A stretch of DNA of 64,000 nucleotides, from NCBI RefSeq assembly GCF_003030305.1, contig NZ_CP023676.1:1-64000 (forward strand), given 5' to 3'. Origin of the DNA: Cutibacterium acnes. GTDB taxonomy: Bacteria > Actinomycetota > Actinomycetes > Propionibacteriales > Propionibacteriaceae. Positions within the stretch are counted from its first letter, which is position 1; each line of letters opens with the position of its first letter. Under the pieces are notes generated by a model that had not been told where the DNA came from, made no database searches, and was given only the letters and a program-made list of their open reading frames with translations. Shown in pieces: positions 1-9,488 of this stretch. The position numbers and the translations under genes are program-made.

Positions 1-1503
1 ATGTCCGACACACCGTTCGGCGACGCCGACCACCCTCGTCCCGCGCCGATCCATCCGGATGCTGTATTGCCCCCGCCGATGAGTTCACAGTCGGCTGATA
101 ATGATCCCACTGAGGCCCTCAATGAAGCTTGGACCAACATCCTTACGAAGGTTTCGAAACCTAATCGCGCGTGGTTATCCAACACTACCCCGGTGACGAT
201 GCACTCTTCTACGGCGATGGTTGCCGTTCCCAACGAATTTGCCCGTGACCGTCTTGAATCAAAGATGCGTTACGAACTAGAAGAACTCCTCTCTGACCAT
301 TTTCACAAAGCCATCCACCTAGCCATCACCATCGATCCCGATCTGGAATTGGCTCTTGGTGCTCCTGACCATGAGGACGAGGAAGAAGAGGTTCCACCTG
401 CCCAGTTCGTCCCCAAGGTCACCGTCGGAGTCACTGAACCCTCTGCTCGGCCCACCACCACTATCGACGATGACGAAGGCAACCGACTCAACCCGAAGTA
501 CACCTTCGATTCCTTCGTCATCGGTGCATCTAATCGGTTTGCTCACGCCGCCGCAGTCGCGGTTGCCGAGGCCCCTGGAAAGTCGTACAACCCGCTGCTT
601 ATCTATGGCGGCTCTGGGCTAGGGAAAACCCACCTGCTGCATGCCATCGGGCGTTACGTCATGTCGTATTACGACAACGTCAAAGTGAAGTACGTCTCTA
701 CCGAGGAACTCACCAACGACTTCATCAACGCCATCGGCACCAACCGCACCACGGAGTTCCGTCGCTCTTACCGCGATGTTGACGTCCTGCTAGTTGACGA
801 CATCCAGTTTTTGCAGTCGAAGATCCAAACCCAGGAAGAGTTCTTCCACACCTTCAATACTCTTCACAACGCCCAGAAGCAGATCGTCATGACCTCTGAC
901 CGGCCGCCTAAGCTGTTGGAGGCCCTTGAGCCGCGTCTGCGCAGCCGGTTTGAATGGGGTCTGCTTACTGACATCCAGCCTCCAGATCTAGAGACTCGCA
1001 TCGCCATCCTGCGGCGCAAGGTTGCGGCCGAGAAGATCACCGTCGAGCCGGACGTGCTGGAGTTCATCGCTAGCCGTATCCAAACCAATATCCGTGAGCT
1101 CGAGGGAGCCCTCATCCGGGTGACGGCTTTTGCCAGCCTCAATCAGCAACCGGTGGATATCTCTCTGGCTGAAGTCGTCCTCAAGGACCTCATCCCGGAA
1201 GGTCGCGAGACCCCGGTGACACCAGAGCGCATTATCGCGGAGACCGCCGACTACTTCGACATCTCTGCGGACGATCTTTTAGGCACCTCCCGCGCTCAGA
1301 CCCTTGTCACAGCCCGACAAATTGCGATGTACCTGTGCCGCGAGCTCACTGACCTCTCGTTGCCCAAGATCGGCGCCGAGTTTGGCGGCAAGGACCACAC
1401 CACCGTCATGCATGCTGACCGCAAGATTCGCGCCCTCATGGGGGAGCAGCGTCAGATCTTCAATCAGGTCTCTGAGATCACCAACCGCATCAAGCAGTAC
1501 TGA
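1..1503 (+). CDS. dnaA: Chromosomal replication initiator protein DnaA
   Basis: DnaA binds 9-bp boxes in oriC, oligomerises with ATP and opens the duplex for helicase loading. The 500-residue product has the normal domain order: an N-terminal interaction domain, a variable acidic linker at about 110-160, and an AAA+ domain with Walker [10 protein letters not shown] near residues 203-210 and Walker [10 protein letters not shown] near 263. The C-terminal DNA-binding domain carries the DnaA signature around [12 protein letters not shown] near residue 464. The window starts exactly on its ATG. The downstream non-coding stretch holds DnaA boxes and then dnaN, the usual actinobacterial arrangement. 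Identification is secure. Confidence 0.98.
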   Translation: MSDTPFGDADHPRPAPIHPDAVLPPPMSSQSADNDPTEALNEAWTNILTKVSKPNRAWLSNTTPVTMHSSTAMVAVPNEFARDRLESKMRYELEELLSDHFHKAIHLAITIDPDLELALGAPDHEDEEEEVPPAQFVPKVTVGVTEPSARPTTTIDDDEGNRLNPKYTFDSFVIGASNRFAHAAAVAVAEAPGKSYNPLLIYGGSGLGKTHLLHAIGRYVMSYYDNVKVKYVSTEELTNDFINAIGTNRTTEFRRSYRDVDVLLVDDIQFLQSKIQTQEEFFHTFNTLHNAQKQIVMTSDRPPKLLEALEPRLRSRFEWGLLTDIQPPDLETRIAILRRKVAAEKITVEPDVLEFIASRIQTNIRELEGALIRVTAFASLNQQPVDISLAEVVLKDLIPEGRETPVTPERIIAETADYFDISADDLLGTSRAQTLVTARQIAMYLCRELTDLSLPKIGAEFGGKDHTTVMHADRKIRALMGEQRQIFNQVSEITNRIKQY

Positions 1504-1974
1504 GCTGAACCGCAGCCTACGGTGACAGCTATACCTGTGTCGTTGAGCTAGGCACAAGCCCGCCCCGTGACACCTATCCCCACACCCATATGTGGAAAAC
1601 CAGTGGACAGCCAGGGGATAACGGTGGGACAACTTCCTATATCCACAGCCACCCCACCAGCACGCACATCTAGTCCACGTCGTCGTCCACTGCCACAAAA
1701 CGTTGCTGACAAGGGAGTTTGGCAGTTATCCACAAGTTCCACAGGGGTTACGAGTACGAAGAAAAGACATACATCTCCATCTCTCACAAGTCTGTGGGTG
1801 TGGATTTGGGGACAAGGCCTCGCTGCCGCACACCGCTCTAACACGGGAAGAAGATCCACTACCAAGAGAACTCTTGACGTCGACATCACCATGGGCGTGC
1901 CAACGGTCGGCAAGCATGGATATGATCAGCATGCAGGCACCATGGAGTGCGAGACGCCAAATCAAGGGGACGCA
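1504..1974. other. oriC: Putative oriC with DnaA boxes
   Basis: This 470-bp non-coding gap lies between dnaA and dnaN, where actinobacterial origins sit. It contains a perfect DnaA box TTATCCACA at 1726-1734 and near-matches at 1639-1647 (ATATCCACA) and 1591-1599 (TGTGGAAAA, reverse orientation), plus looser matches such as TTCCACAGG near 1737. An open frame with a methionine codon at 1567 runs through it in phase with dnaN, but the dnaN family length and ribosome binding site argue that this part is not translated. I see no strongly AT-rich unwinding element, which is common in high-GC genomes. Confidence 0.85.
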
Positions 1975-3135
1975 GTGGAAATCCGTCTGGAACGCGATGT
2001 CATGGCCGAAGCTGTCGCCTGGGCTGCTCGCAGTCTGCCGAACCGGCCGACAGTGCCGATTTTGGCTGGACTGCTCGTGCGAGCTGAGGGCGACTCGGTG
2101 GTGATGTCGGCCTCCGACAATGAGACCAGCGCACAAATTACCCTTTCCGCTCAGGTTGACGAGCCGGGGGAATCTCTTGTCTCTGGCAAGCTGCTTGCTG
2201 ATATTGCTCGTAGCTTGCCTAACAAGCCGGTTCAGATCACGACGGACCCCGCCAAGATGGATCTGGTGTGCGGATCTGCTCGCTTTACCCTTCAGGCCCT
2301 ACCTGTTGATGAGTATCCTGATCTGCCGCAAATGCCTGCAGCAACGGGCACTGTTGACGCCAGTGTTTTCTCCAGGGCTGTCGCTCAGGTCGTCGTGGCT
2401 GCTGGTCGTGATGAGCTATTGCCGGTCTTTACGGGTGTGCGCGTCGAAATCAACGGGGAGACCCTCTCGCTGCTGGCTACAGACCGTTACCGGATGGCTC
2501 TCAAGGAAATCACCTGGAATCCCAGCGCCACCGACGCTGAGGCTACTGCTTTGGTGCCGGCTAAGGTCATCAATGAAACCGCGCGCTCGATGACCTCTGG
2601 CGAGCACGTCACCATGAACCTTTCTTCGGGCGACAGTGGTGAAGGTCTTGTCGGTTTTGAAGGTGACGGGGCCAACGGTGTGCGTCGCATGACCACTCGC
2701 TTGCTAAGTGGGGAATTCCCTAAAGTGCGTCACCTCATGGACATCAAGGCCACTCGTTCGGTGCGGGCTCGTACCGATGAGCTCATCAACTCGGTGCGTC
2801 GCGTTTCCCTCGTTGCTGAGCGCAACACTCCGCTGCGGATGGTCATTAATGACGACTCGGTCGCCTTGTCAGCGGCCACGGGCGACCAGGCTCAAGCTTC
2901 TGAGGCCATTGAGGCTGTTGTTACAAACCACGTTGACGGGGAGCCCACTATTACCGCGGCAGGGTTCAACCCGCATTATCTGTCTGACGCCCTTGGTGCC
3001 CTGGATACCCCCTACGTCCACTTCTCTTTCACCGCTCCTGGCAAGCCTTGCCTGGTGACTGGTCTCAATGACTTCGACGGCAAGCCGGAGACGGATTACC
3101 GTCACGTCATCATGCTGATGAGATTGCCCTCCTGA
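1975..3135 (+). CDS. dnaN: DNA polymerase III beta sliding clamp
   Basis: The beta clamp encircles DNA and tethers polymerase III and repair factors. The chosen GTG start at 1975 follows AAGGGGA (1964-1970) and gives 386 residues beginning MEIRLERDVMAEAVAW, the normal length for actinobacterial clamps. The frame is open back to 1567, but that extension crosses the oriC DnaA boxes. Typical clamp segments are visible: LPNRPTVPILAGLLV at the N-terminus, the LLATDRYRMAL segment in the middle, and a C-terminus ending HVIMLMRLPS. An ATG at 1942 is the only other reasonable start. Confidence 0.97.
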   Translation: MEIRLERDVMAEAVAWAARSLPNRPTVPILAGLLVRAEGDSVVMSASDNETSAQITLSAQVDEPGESLVSGKLLADIARSLPNKPVQITTDPAKMDLVCGSARFTLQALPVDEYPDLPQMPAATGTVDASVFSRAVAQVVVAAGRDELLPVFTGVRVEINGETLSLLATDRYRMALKEITWNPSATDAEATALVPAKVINETARSMTSGEHVTMNLSSGDSGEGLVGFEGDGANGVRRMTTRLLSGEFPKVRHLMDIKATRSVRARTDELINSVRRVSLVAERNTPLRMVINDDSVALSAATGDQAQASEAIEAVVTNHVDGEPTITAAGFNPHYLSDALGALDTPYVHFSFTAPGKPCLVTGLNDFDGKPETDYRHVIMLMRLPS

Positions 3136-3271
3136 GGTAGCTTCGCGTCACGAAGAGTCTTGCTCGATAGCCCCATAAAGCATACTTGTATTGGGCTATA
3201 GCACTGCCCTTGATAGGCAAGTGCCATGGGGTGCCAAATGGCCTTGCTAGGGGGATTGCCACACTGGTCCC

Positions 3272-3925
3272 ATGACAACCATCGCTGACGTCAGGACTGG
3301 GGTTAACCGCGTCTTCGATGCCCTCGGTGCGCCTTCCTGGTCGAATCCGCACGCTGATCATTTCGTTGCTGCCGAGGAGGAGTACAGCAGGGTCACTGAC
3401 CCTGAGAGGTACCACGTCCTCATGCTGCGCTTGCAGGCGTGGCAGACGGTTCTTGCGAAACTGTGTGACGTTGACGTCGACACCATGGCCAAAGGTCGGG
3501 GCCGGTTGCAGCAGCGGTGGTCAAGCCCTCACAGCGACACGTTGCCTCTGTACGTGTCGGTGGTGACTTTTGACCAGGTTCCTTTTGTCGGGCTGTCCGC
3601 CACCTCGGATGCCGATCCCTTCGACATCATCCCGGATTGCGCTTGTGATGCCTGCGACCATGGTTCGGAAGATCTTTTGCGGGTTCTTGACGCGGACTTG
3701 GCGGCCGTCGTTGACGGTAGCCTCGTCGTTGTCACTGGGCCGGTGGTCAATGGTGAGCCGACATTCCATCTCGTCGGTACCGGACAGGGCTGCGCGTCGA
3801 CCTGGGGAGGGGATGAGGTTGGCCCATTAGCCGAGCCGGAAGCCGTTATTGACGCTATTCGCAGTGGGGATGACCCGTTGCTGCCACCTGGATGCACCGT
3901 CCTACATGGCAGACCGTGGCTGTGA
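3272..3925 (+). CDS. Conserved actinobacterial protein of unknown function
   Basis: This 217-residue acidic, soluble-looking protein sits between dnaN and recF on the same strand. It has no signal peptide or membrane segment. A cysteine-containing patch DCACDACDHGSEDLL near residues 128-142 and a tryptophan-rich N-terminal half stand out. From memory it resembles proteins labelled DUF6226 in related genomes; this is recall, not a search. The DCACDACD patch could bind a metal, but nothing else supports that. The function is unknown, and its place in the replication cluster may be positional only. Confidence 0.8.
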   Translation: MTTIADVRTGVNRVFDALGAPSWSNPHADHFVAAEEEYSRVTDPERYHVLMLRLQAWQTVLAKLCDVDVDTMAKGRGRLQQRWSSPHSDTLPLYVSVVTFDQVPFVGLSATSDADPFDIIPDCACDACDHGSEDLLRVLDADLAAVVDGSLVVVTGPVVNGEPTFHLVGTGQGCASTWGGDEVGPLAEPEAVIDAIRSGDDPLLPPGCTVLHGRPWL

Positions 3926-3982
3926 ACATGTCTGTCCGGTAACCTGGCTCGGACGGCCTGAATGTGGTCGGAGGGGGTCCGG

Positions 3983-5167
3983 ATGTTCGTTGAGCGCCTC
4001 GAACTGGTTGATTTCCGTTCCTATGTCCGTGCCGATGTCCCCATGGCCGCAGGGGCGACGACCTTCATTGGCTCTAATGGCCAAGGGAAGACGAACCTCG
4101 TTGAGGCGGTGGAATACCTTTCAACGTTGTCGTCGCATCGCGTCAGCAATGACACCCCGCTGGTGAGGCTGGGAGCCGACCAGGCGGTCGTACGAGGCCG
4201 GGTCCGTGCCGGGACCGACGACGCCCGCAGCTTGCTGCTGGAGGTCGAGATTAATGCGCGACGTGCCAATCGGGCGCGTATTAATCGAGCTCCGTTAACC
4301 CGTCCGCGGGACATTCTCGGGGTGTTGAGGACTGTGGTGTTTTCGCCTAATGACCTGGCAGTGGTGCGCGGTGATCCGTCGGATCGTCGAGCGTTCCTCG
4401 ATGGCCTAGTGGTGACGCGGTGGCCCAGGATGGCCGCGGTGAAGTCTGATTACGAGCGGGTCCTCAAGCAGCGCAACGCCTTACTCAAATCCCTGTCCGG
4501 GAAGGGGCGATCGGCGGGAGCTGAGATCGGTGCGACGATGGACATCTGGGACAACGAGCTGGCTACCATCGGTGCTGAACTACTTTCGGCTCGGCTCGAT
4601 ACTCTGTCGGCTGTCATGCCGTTGACTTCGGCCGCCTACCGCGAGATTGCCCCAGTGAATGACCTCACCACTGCGTCGTATAAGTCCACGATCGATCTTG
4701 AGGGTCTGTGGTCGCCTCCGCAAGAAAGGGAGAGTTCCACACCGATCGACCGCAAGGAGCTCGCAAACCGATTTCTGGACACTTTGGCGAAACGACGTGC
4801 TGACGAGCTCATCCGGGGCGTTACCCTCGTCGGCCCGCAACGTGACGACATCATCTTGCATATCGGAGAAATGCCGGCTAAAGGGTATGCCTCCCACGGC
4901 GAATCATGGTCGTTGGCTCTGGCTTTGAGATTGGGGTCTTTCCAGCTTCTGCGTGATGACGGTATTGAACCCGTTCTCGTGCTTGATGATGTTTTCGCTG
5001 AGCTTGACGCGACGCGTCGAGACCGACTGGCATCGTCGGTAGTGCAGGCTGATCAGGTGCTAGTGACGGCCGCGGTAGCCTCGGATGTTCCCGAGATTCT
5101 GCGCGGGGAGAGGTTCGACGTCGGGGGTGGTCAGGTGCTGGCCTATGAGGGGAATAACGATGACTGA
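3983..5167 (+). CDS. recF: DNA replication and repair protein RecF
   Basis: RecF is an SMC-like ATPase that loads RecA at gaps. The start at 3983 (MFVERLELVDFRSY) follows GGAGGGGGT at 3970-3978; the in-frame ATG at 3962 would add seven residues and lacks that spacing. The product is 394 residues. Walker A GSNGQGKTNLVEA is near residues 30-42, and the C-terminal signature and Walker B regions are present (GESWSLALALRLG, then VLVLDDVFAELD). Its 3' end overlaps the next gene by 8 bp, so the two are probably translationally coupled. Confidence 0.97.
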   Translation: MFVERLELVDFRSYVRADVPMAAGATTFIGSNGQGKTNLVEAVEYLSTLSSHRVSNDTPLVRLGADQAVVRGRVRAGTDDARSLLLEVEINARRANRARINRAPLTRPRDILGVLRTVVFSPNDLAVVRGDPSDRRAFLDGLVVTRWPRMAAVKSDYERVLKQRNALLKSLSGKGRSAGAEIGATMDIWDNELATIGAELLSARLDTLSAVMPLTSAAYREIAPVNDLTTASYKSTIDLEGLWSPPQERESSTPIDRKELANRFLDTLAKRRADELIRGVTLVGPQRDDIILHIGEMPAKGYASHGESWSLALALRLGSFQLLRDDGIEPVLVLDDVFAELDATRRDRLASSVVQADQVLVTAAVASDVPEILRGERFDVGGGQVLAYEGNNDD

Positions 5168-5753
5168 CGGCCTTGACGAAGGTCCGACCGAGGAAGATCG
5201 TCGCCTGGCGGCTGATCATGATGACGAGGGTGTCGACGTTGCCCTGGCTATTGCTCGAGCCGCTCGTGGTGAACCGGCAGGAACCCCGCGTCATGACGAT
5301 GATGGCGAGGTTTTGCTGCCGCCACCTCGACGTTCCGCTGCGAGGAAACGTCGTCGTCGCCCCAGTACCCCATCATGGTCCGGTCCTAAGGCTGATGGTC
5401 GCGATCCGATGGCCCTTGGCGACGCTTTCACCCATCTAGTGCAATCTAAGGGATGGGGTCGTCAGGTCAATCTACATCTGGTGCTTTCGCGCTGGCCCGA
5501 ACTGGTTGGTCCGACGAATGCGGAACATTCGCGCCCGGTTAAGTACCAGGGCACAGTGCTGACAGTTCGGACCGAGGCGACGGTGTGGGCGACGTCTTTG
5601 CGCACCATTGCGCCTCAGCTGGTGGCCGAGCTCAATCGTCGTCTGGGGGAGGGGACCGTTACTAGGGTCGTTATTGAGGGGCCAAGTGCTCCCAGTTGGA
5701 AGCATGGGCCTCGGTCGGTACCGGGAAGAGGGCCGCGAGATACCTACGGATGA
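5160..5753 (+). CDS. DciA-like DUF721 protein
   Basis: DUF721/DciA proteins act in loading or operating the replicative helicase DnaB in bacteria lacking DnaC. The start at 5160 (MTDGLDEGPTEEDRRL) lies inside the end of recF, after GAGGGGAA. The 197-residue product has an acidic N-terminus, a basic Arg-rich stretch near residue 60 (SAARKRRRRPS), and the folded DUF721 domain from about residue 80 (LVQSKGWGRQVNLH) to about 175. The position between recF and gyrB matches many actinobacteria. The role is inferred from the family. Confidence 0.9.
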   Translation: MTDGLDEGPTEEDRRLAADHDDEGVDVALAIARAARGEPAGTPRHDDDGEVLLPPPRRSAARKRRRRPSTPSWSGPKADGRDPMALGDAFTHLVQSKGWGRQVNLHLVLSRWPELVGPTNAEHSRPVKYQGTVLTVRTEATVWATSLRTIAPQLVAELNRRLGEGTVTRVVIEGPSAPSWKHGPRSVPGRGPRDTYG

Positions 5754-5758
5754 GGTGG

Positions 5759-5806
5759 AAGTCCAGTCATGTTGACTGAGTAGTCACGGTCAACATGACT
5801 GGACTT
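5759..5806. terminator. 18-bp perfect inverted repeat, bidirectional terminator candidate
   Basis: The arms at 5759-5776 and 5789-5806 are perfect reverse complements, with a 12-nt loop at 5777-5788. The hairpin starts 6 bp after the dciA stop and lies 11 bp before the end of the convergent ABC exporter genes, so it could end transcription from both sides. No long T run follows on either strand. Confidence 0.7.
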
Positions 5807-5816
5807 CGTCCATGGT

Positions 5817-6491
5817 CTACTGCCTTTCCCAAAGTCTGTTGAAAACTCCATCATCGTTAACCAACTCTGCTAGTGGGCCACGTTCAGTAAGCTGTCCGGA
5901 CTCCAAGACGATGATCTCGTCCGCCGTTGCCAACGTCTTCAACTTATGCGACACGATGATCAAGATGCTGTCTGACGCAACCTGTTGAATCACCGCCATG
6001 GACCGCTCCTCAGAAATGCTATCCATGGCGGACGTAGCCTCGTCTAAGATGATGAGCGGCTTAGGGTGAATGAGGATCCTGGCAATGGCGAGCTGCTGTC
6101 GCTCACCCCCAGATACCATGGAACCTCTTTCCCCGACCTCGCTATCGAGTCCTCTACCACGTTCTAAAAATTCACCGAGCCCAAGGGTGTTCAATACCTC
6201 TAGGGCACGTTTGTCGTCCTGGGTATCTTGCAGCAGCAGGTTTTCACGAATTGTGCCATCGAATACGGGTGGATCCTGGGATACGTACGCCACAGATTCG
6301 TAGAACTGGTTCAGGTCTAGATCGCGCGTGCTGATACCGTTGACGCGAACGTCTCCGATGGTCGGTCGCAAAAGCCCCAGCATCAGACGGCATGCCGCCC
6401 CCAGTAAGTCCCTCATCATTAGGCAAGAGAAGAAATTGCTCGAGCCGTTCCAGCGATACCCTGTCGAGCTTGTACTGTACGTAAAGGACAT
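5817..6491 (-). pseudogene. ABC exporter nucleotide-binding half, Walker A lost
   Basis: The frame carries the C-terminal ATPase part of a fused exporter: Q-loop VAYVSQDPPVFDGTIRENLL, signature MVSGGERQQLAIARIL, Walker B PLIILDEATSAMD and switch His in LIIVSHKLKTL. It joins the membrane half (upstream on the minus strand) in a different frame. At the junction the sequence reads MRDLLGAACRLMLGLLRPT, where a family member would have about 40 residues plus a GxxGxGKST loop before the LLGLLRP helix. The P-loop is absent, so a deletion as well as a frameshift has occurred near 6400-6420. ATP hydrolysis is not expected. Confidence 0.8.
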
Positions 6492-7377
6492 TCAGGATCG
6501 CGATTGGGTTGTATACCCGGTCCATATAAAGCAATAGAGCCACGAGACCACCAACGCTTAAACTCAACTTTCCGAACGAAAACAAAACAATGGTGGCAAT
6601 TTTGGCTATGATTATGAGGAGTGCAAAGAAGGCGAAGAAAAATTCGTGAGTCGCCACTACTTTGGCGCTGCGGTTGGTGTTTTCGGAACATAAACGACGA
6701 GTCTTAGCCAGCTCTCGGCTACCCAGACCCAGGATCCTCACGGAGACGAACTCCATGATTATGCGGCTTATACTCCGGTTGATGAGCTCGTCGTCGACCA
6801 CCGCGTTTCGCTTTAGTGCGTAGAGGCGGCGTAGCATGAGGTTAGTGGTAGCCAGCAGGACAACGTAACCCAGAAGAACCGCCAGAGCGATCCTGAAATC
6901 CATCCGTGAGATGAACCACAAGCCGAAAATGATATCTGGAAGCACTTCACGCAGCGCCCGCAGCCAGAAATCGCAGATCATCTGCCGCCCCGCGCTGGCC
7001 CCCGCCTCAATTCTCTGCAATAGAGCGCCGGTACCGTAGGATTTTGCAGATGAGAAGTCGACCAACGTGGCCTTCTTCATAGCTTCTAATTTGAAGTGAT
7101 AATAAATCCCCTGTCTGAGTTTAGTCTTAGGGATCTCGTCCAAATATGCAATTACACAGGCGTCAACGGTCAAGCCGCCGTAGACTGCAACTGTCATGAC
7201 GCTTACATGATTATGAGATACTTGGTCCAGCACGGCTTGGAACCTATTTAAACCGAGGTTCTCCATGAAGGACCTCATCACCCCCAGAACCATGCAGACG
7301 GTGAAGAGTCGCCCTGAAGCCGACACGGCGTTCGTCAAAGAGCCGGATAGGCTCTTCCCTATTACCTGCTTTCTCAC
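6244..7377 (-). pseudogene. ABC exporter transmembrane half, frameshifted
   Basis: This frame encodes the membrane domain of an exporter that was probably one protein with the ATPase frame at 5817-6491. It starts with GTG at 7377 in a GTGA overlap with a 42-codon frame. Hydrophobic helices are visible near residues 20-35, 60-80, 150-185 and 245-285, and the coupling-helix region SLERLEQFLLLPNDE is the last family-like segment. After that the frame reads GGGMPSDAGAFATDHRRR, which is frameshifted sequence. The family (bacteriocin/peptide or lipid exporters) would be about 570-600 residues. Substrate unknown. Confidence 0.75.
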
Positions 7378-7502
7378 GACTGTCGCACCAAGCCCAAGAA
7401 TCGGTCAGCGAGCGGGTCCTCAAGCCCCTCCCTCGAAGGATCCTCAACGGACAGTCGCAAGAGTGCACGCACTCCTTCTTGGGCCGTCTCCCGGTCGGTC
7501 AT
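7374..7502 (-). CDS. Possible 42-residue peptide upstream of the exporter
   Basis: An ATG at 7502 opens a 42-codon frame (begins MTDRETAQEGVRALL, ends DRFLGLVRQS) whose TGA overlaps the exporter GTG as GTGA, a layout typical of coupled genes. The peptide is charged and amphipathic, with no Cys and no evident signal sequence. It could be a small partner or precursor peptide for the exporter, or the shifted N-terminus of the exporter itself. No good ribosome binding site precedes the ATG. Low confidence. Confidence 0.3.
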   Translation of the reverse strand: MTDRETAQEGVRALLRLSVEDPSREGLEDPLADRFLGLVRQS

Positions 7503-8059
7503 CTTGTCATTTTTGTCATCCCTTGAAGGACACCTCTACCCGAGCCTTTCATCGTCATACATTAAAACCTGTTGCCTTAGGCTCAGGTTGAATCCGTAAG
7601 ATTGTACGGCAGGTGCGATAGATCTCGCTCTATTGAGGAGAGTTGCCCCATCAATACCTTGGCATACCTGGGATTACGAGCCGAGGCTATGACGCGGCAG
7701 AGGTTGGGGTAATCGTGTGGACGTAGCCTTGTTATGGTCACAGGTATCTAGGTGGTAACTCGTGAGACCTAGGACCTCTGTGGCGAATGGCTTTTGGCAG
7801 TGTACAGAGTGTCTCATGGGGTGACGAGGATGCAGAATTCCGGTGGATGTGTCCTCTTGATCGAGGTGTGATCTACATCGATCAAAAATTGGAGTTGTCA
7901 TGAGGAAGACAGTGTTTTTCGTCGGTTCCTTGGTTACTGTGTCAGTCTTGTTGATCCCATTAAGTACTTCGCGTCGTCGTGGAAGTCGTGGTACTCACAA
8001 TCGTCGGGACTGTCCTCACCTAGGTGACTCGAGCCCAACCAACGTGATGAAATCTAACC
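7503..8059. other. Intergenic region with a possible truncated secreted-protein start
   Basis: About 550 bp without a convincing gene. At 7900 an ATG preceded by GGAG opens a frame starting MRKTVFFVGSLVTVSVLLIP, which resembles a signal peptide, but it turns into Arg-rich nonsense and overlaps the manA start. It may be a remnant of a secreted protein. The rest has no recognisable coding sequence, and the minus-strand frame starting at 7901 looks spurious. The manA promoter must lie here, but I cannot place it. Confidence 0.4.
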
Positions 8060-9247
8060 ATGCGTGCACTGACAGGACAGGTCCAGCATTACGACTGGGG
8101 ATCCGCTGACGCCATTCCCGCCATCCTTGGGACTAGACCCGATGGCACCCCGTGGGCCGAGTACTGGCTGGGAGCCCACCCCAAAGCTCCATCGGCCCTA
8201 CCGGACGGCACACCTCTGGATCAGTGGTTGACACATCACCCCGACGAGCTGGGAGCTGGGAGCCGCGAGGCCTTCGGTGACCGTCTGCCTTTTTTGCTGA
8301 AAATCCTGTCTGCCAATCATGCCCTGAGTATCCAGGCTCACCCTTCACGGGAACAGGCCGAGAAGGGGTTCGCCGCCGAGAACGAAGCAGGGGTTCCCCT
8401 TGATGCCCCCAACCGTATCTTTCGTGACGACTGGCCCAAGCCCGAGATGATCGTCGCCCTTACTGATTTCGATGCCCTGTGTGGGTTCCGCGATCCATCC
8501 TCGTCCCTGGTATTGCTATCGGGTCTGGGTGAAGTCGATGGACTGAACGAGGTGCTGACACCACTGAGCCAAAACGATGGCCTGGCCACGCTCGTGGCGG
8601 CAGTGCTGTCAGGTGACGACGATGTGACTCCGGTCGTCAAAAGGGTCGTGTCTGCCTCTCGCGCCTACCTCAATGACGGTGCAGATGAAGACGTCCGCAG
8701 CCTAGCCACCACCGCCGTCGAGCTGTGGGAGGACCATCCCGGAGACCCGTCCATTCTTGTCGCTCTGCTGATGAACCGGGTGCGATTGGCTCCCGGTCAG
8801 CAAATTCACCTGTGCGCCGGAAGTATGCACGCCTATCTTGGTGGCACTGGTGTGGAAATTATGGCTAATTCTGACAATGTTTTGCGTGGTGGTCTGACGA
8901 GCAAGTACATCGACGTCAAGGCCTTATTAGACCACGCCAACATGACTCCTGAGCCGTGCGTTGGTGAGTATGCTCAGCAAATATCTCCAGGAGTCGGCGT
9001 GTATCACACTACGTTCCCGGAATTCCGGCTTTGGGGGCTTGAAGGGCACAATGATGTCCTCGACCTTCCTGCTACCGAACTAGGGCGAATTCTTCTTGTA
9101 ACAGAGGGCCAGTTAGTGGCCCACTGCGGTACTGACGATTGCGAATTAAGCCGTGGCCAATCCGTCTGGTTGCCTGCCGGGGACGAGGTGAAAGTGACTG
9201 GTCAAGGACGTGGATTCCTGGCAAGTGCTGGGGTAGGGGACTCCTGA
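8060..9247 (+). CDS. manA: Mannose-6-phosphate isomerase, class I
   Basis: A zinc enzyme that interconverts mannose-6-phosphate and fructose-6-phosphate, feeding mannose into glycolysis or GDP-mannose synthesis. The 395-residue length fits class I PMI. Visible family motifs are the N-terminal QHYDWGS, LSIQAHPSREQAEKGF around residues 93-108 (zinc site), and SDNVLRGGLTSKYIDV near residue 272. The ATG at 8060 gives a family-like N-terminus (MRALTGQVQHYDWG), although no strong ribosome binding site is visible. A stable hairpin at 9279 follows the gene. Confidence 0.95.
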   Translation: MRALTGQVQHYDWGSADAIPAILGTRPDGTPWAEYWLGAHPKAPSALPDGTPLDQWLTHHPDELGAGSREAFGDRLPFLLKILSANHALSIQAHPSREQAEKGFAAENEAGVPLDAPNRIFRDDWPKPEMIVALTDFDALCGFRDPSSSLVLLSGLGEVDGLNEVLTPLSQNDGLATLVAAVLSGDDDVTPVVKRVVSASRAYLNDGADEDVRSLATTAVELWEDHPGDPSILVALLMNRVRLAPGQQIHLCAGSMHAYLGGTGVEIMANSDNVLRGGLTSKYIDVKALLDHANMTPEPCVGEYAQQISPGVGVYHTTFPEFRLWGLEGHNDVLDLPATELGRILLVTEGQLVAHCGTDDCELSRGQSVWLPAGDEVKVTGQGRGFLASAGVGDS

Positions 9248-9278
9248 ATGGAAGGTGGCATAACGCTGCTGACGTCGT

Positions 9279-9316
9279 GACCCCCCACTCGGTACCGGTA
9301 GTCGGGTGAGGGGGTC
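9279..9316 (+). terminator. Hairpin after manA
   Basis: GACCCCC-type left arm (9279-9291) pairs with the GGGGGTC-type right arm (9303-9316) through 13 pairs with one bulged A and one G-T pair, closing an 11-nt loop. It lies 32 bp past the manA stop and well before gyrB. No T run follows. Confidence 0.55.
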
Positions 9317-9488
9317 GAATCGCTCACAGGCCCCCTCAACGTCCATCTCGCGGGTTCGGGTGTTCAGTGCCGCGCGGGCTTGCGGTAGTATCGGACCGTT
9401 GGGCTCCCCGCTAGTTCATGACATCCGACGGGGACGCCAGACCCGGAGGTCACCGTGACCTCTATAGAGACACAGGAGCGCATTGCCC

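Noticed and set aside
1567-1974. 136-codon N-terminal extension of DnaN
   Set aside because: It crosses the oriC DnaA boxes, has no family counterpart, and a good GTG with ribosome binding site exists at 1975.
7674-8109. Two short divergent frames meeting at 7900
   Set aside because: The plus frame has only a signal-like start and then degenerates; the minus frame has no support. Kept only as a remark on the intergenic region.
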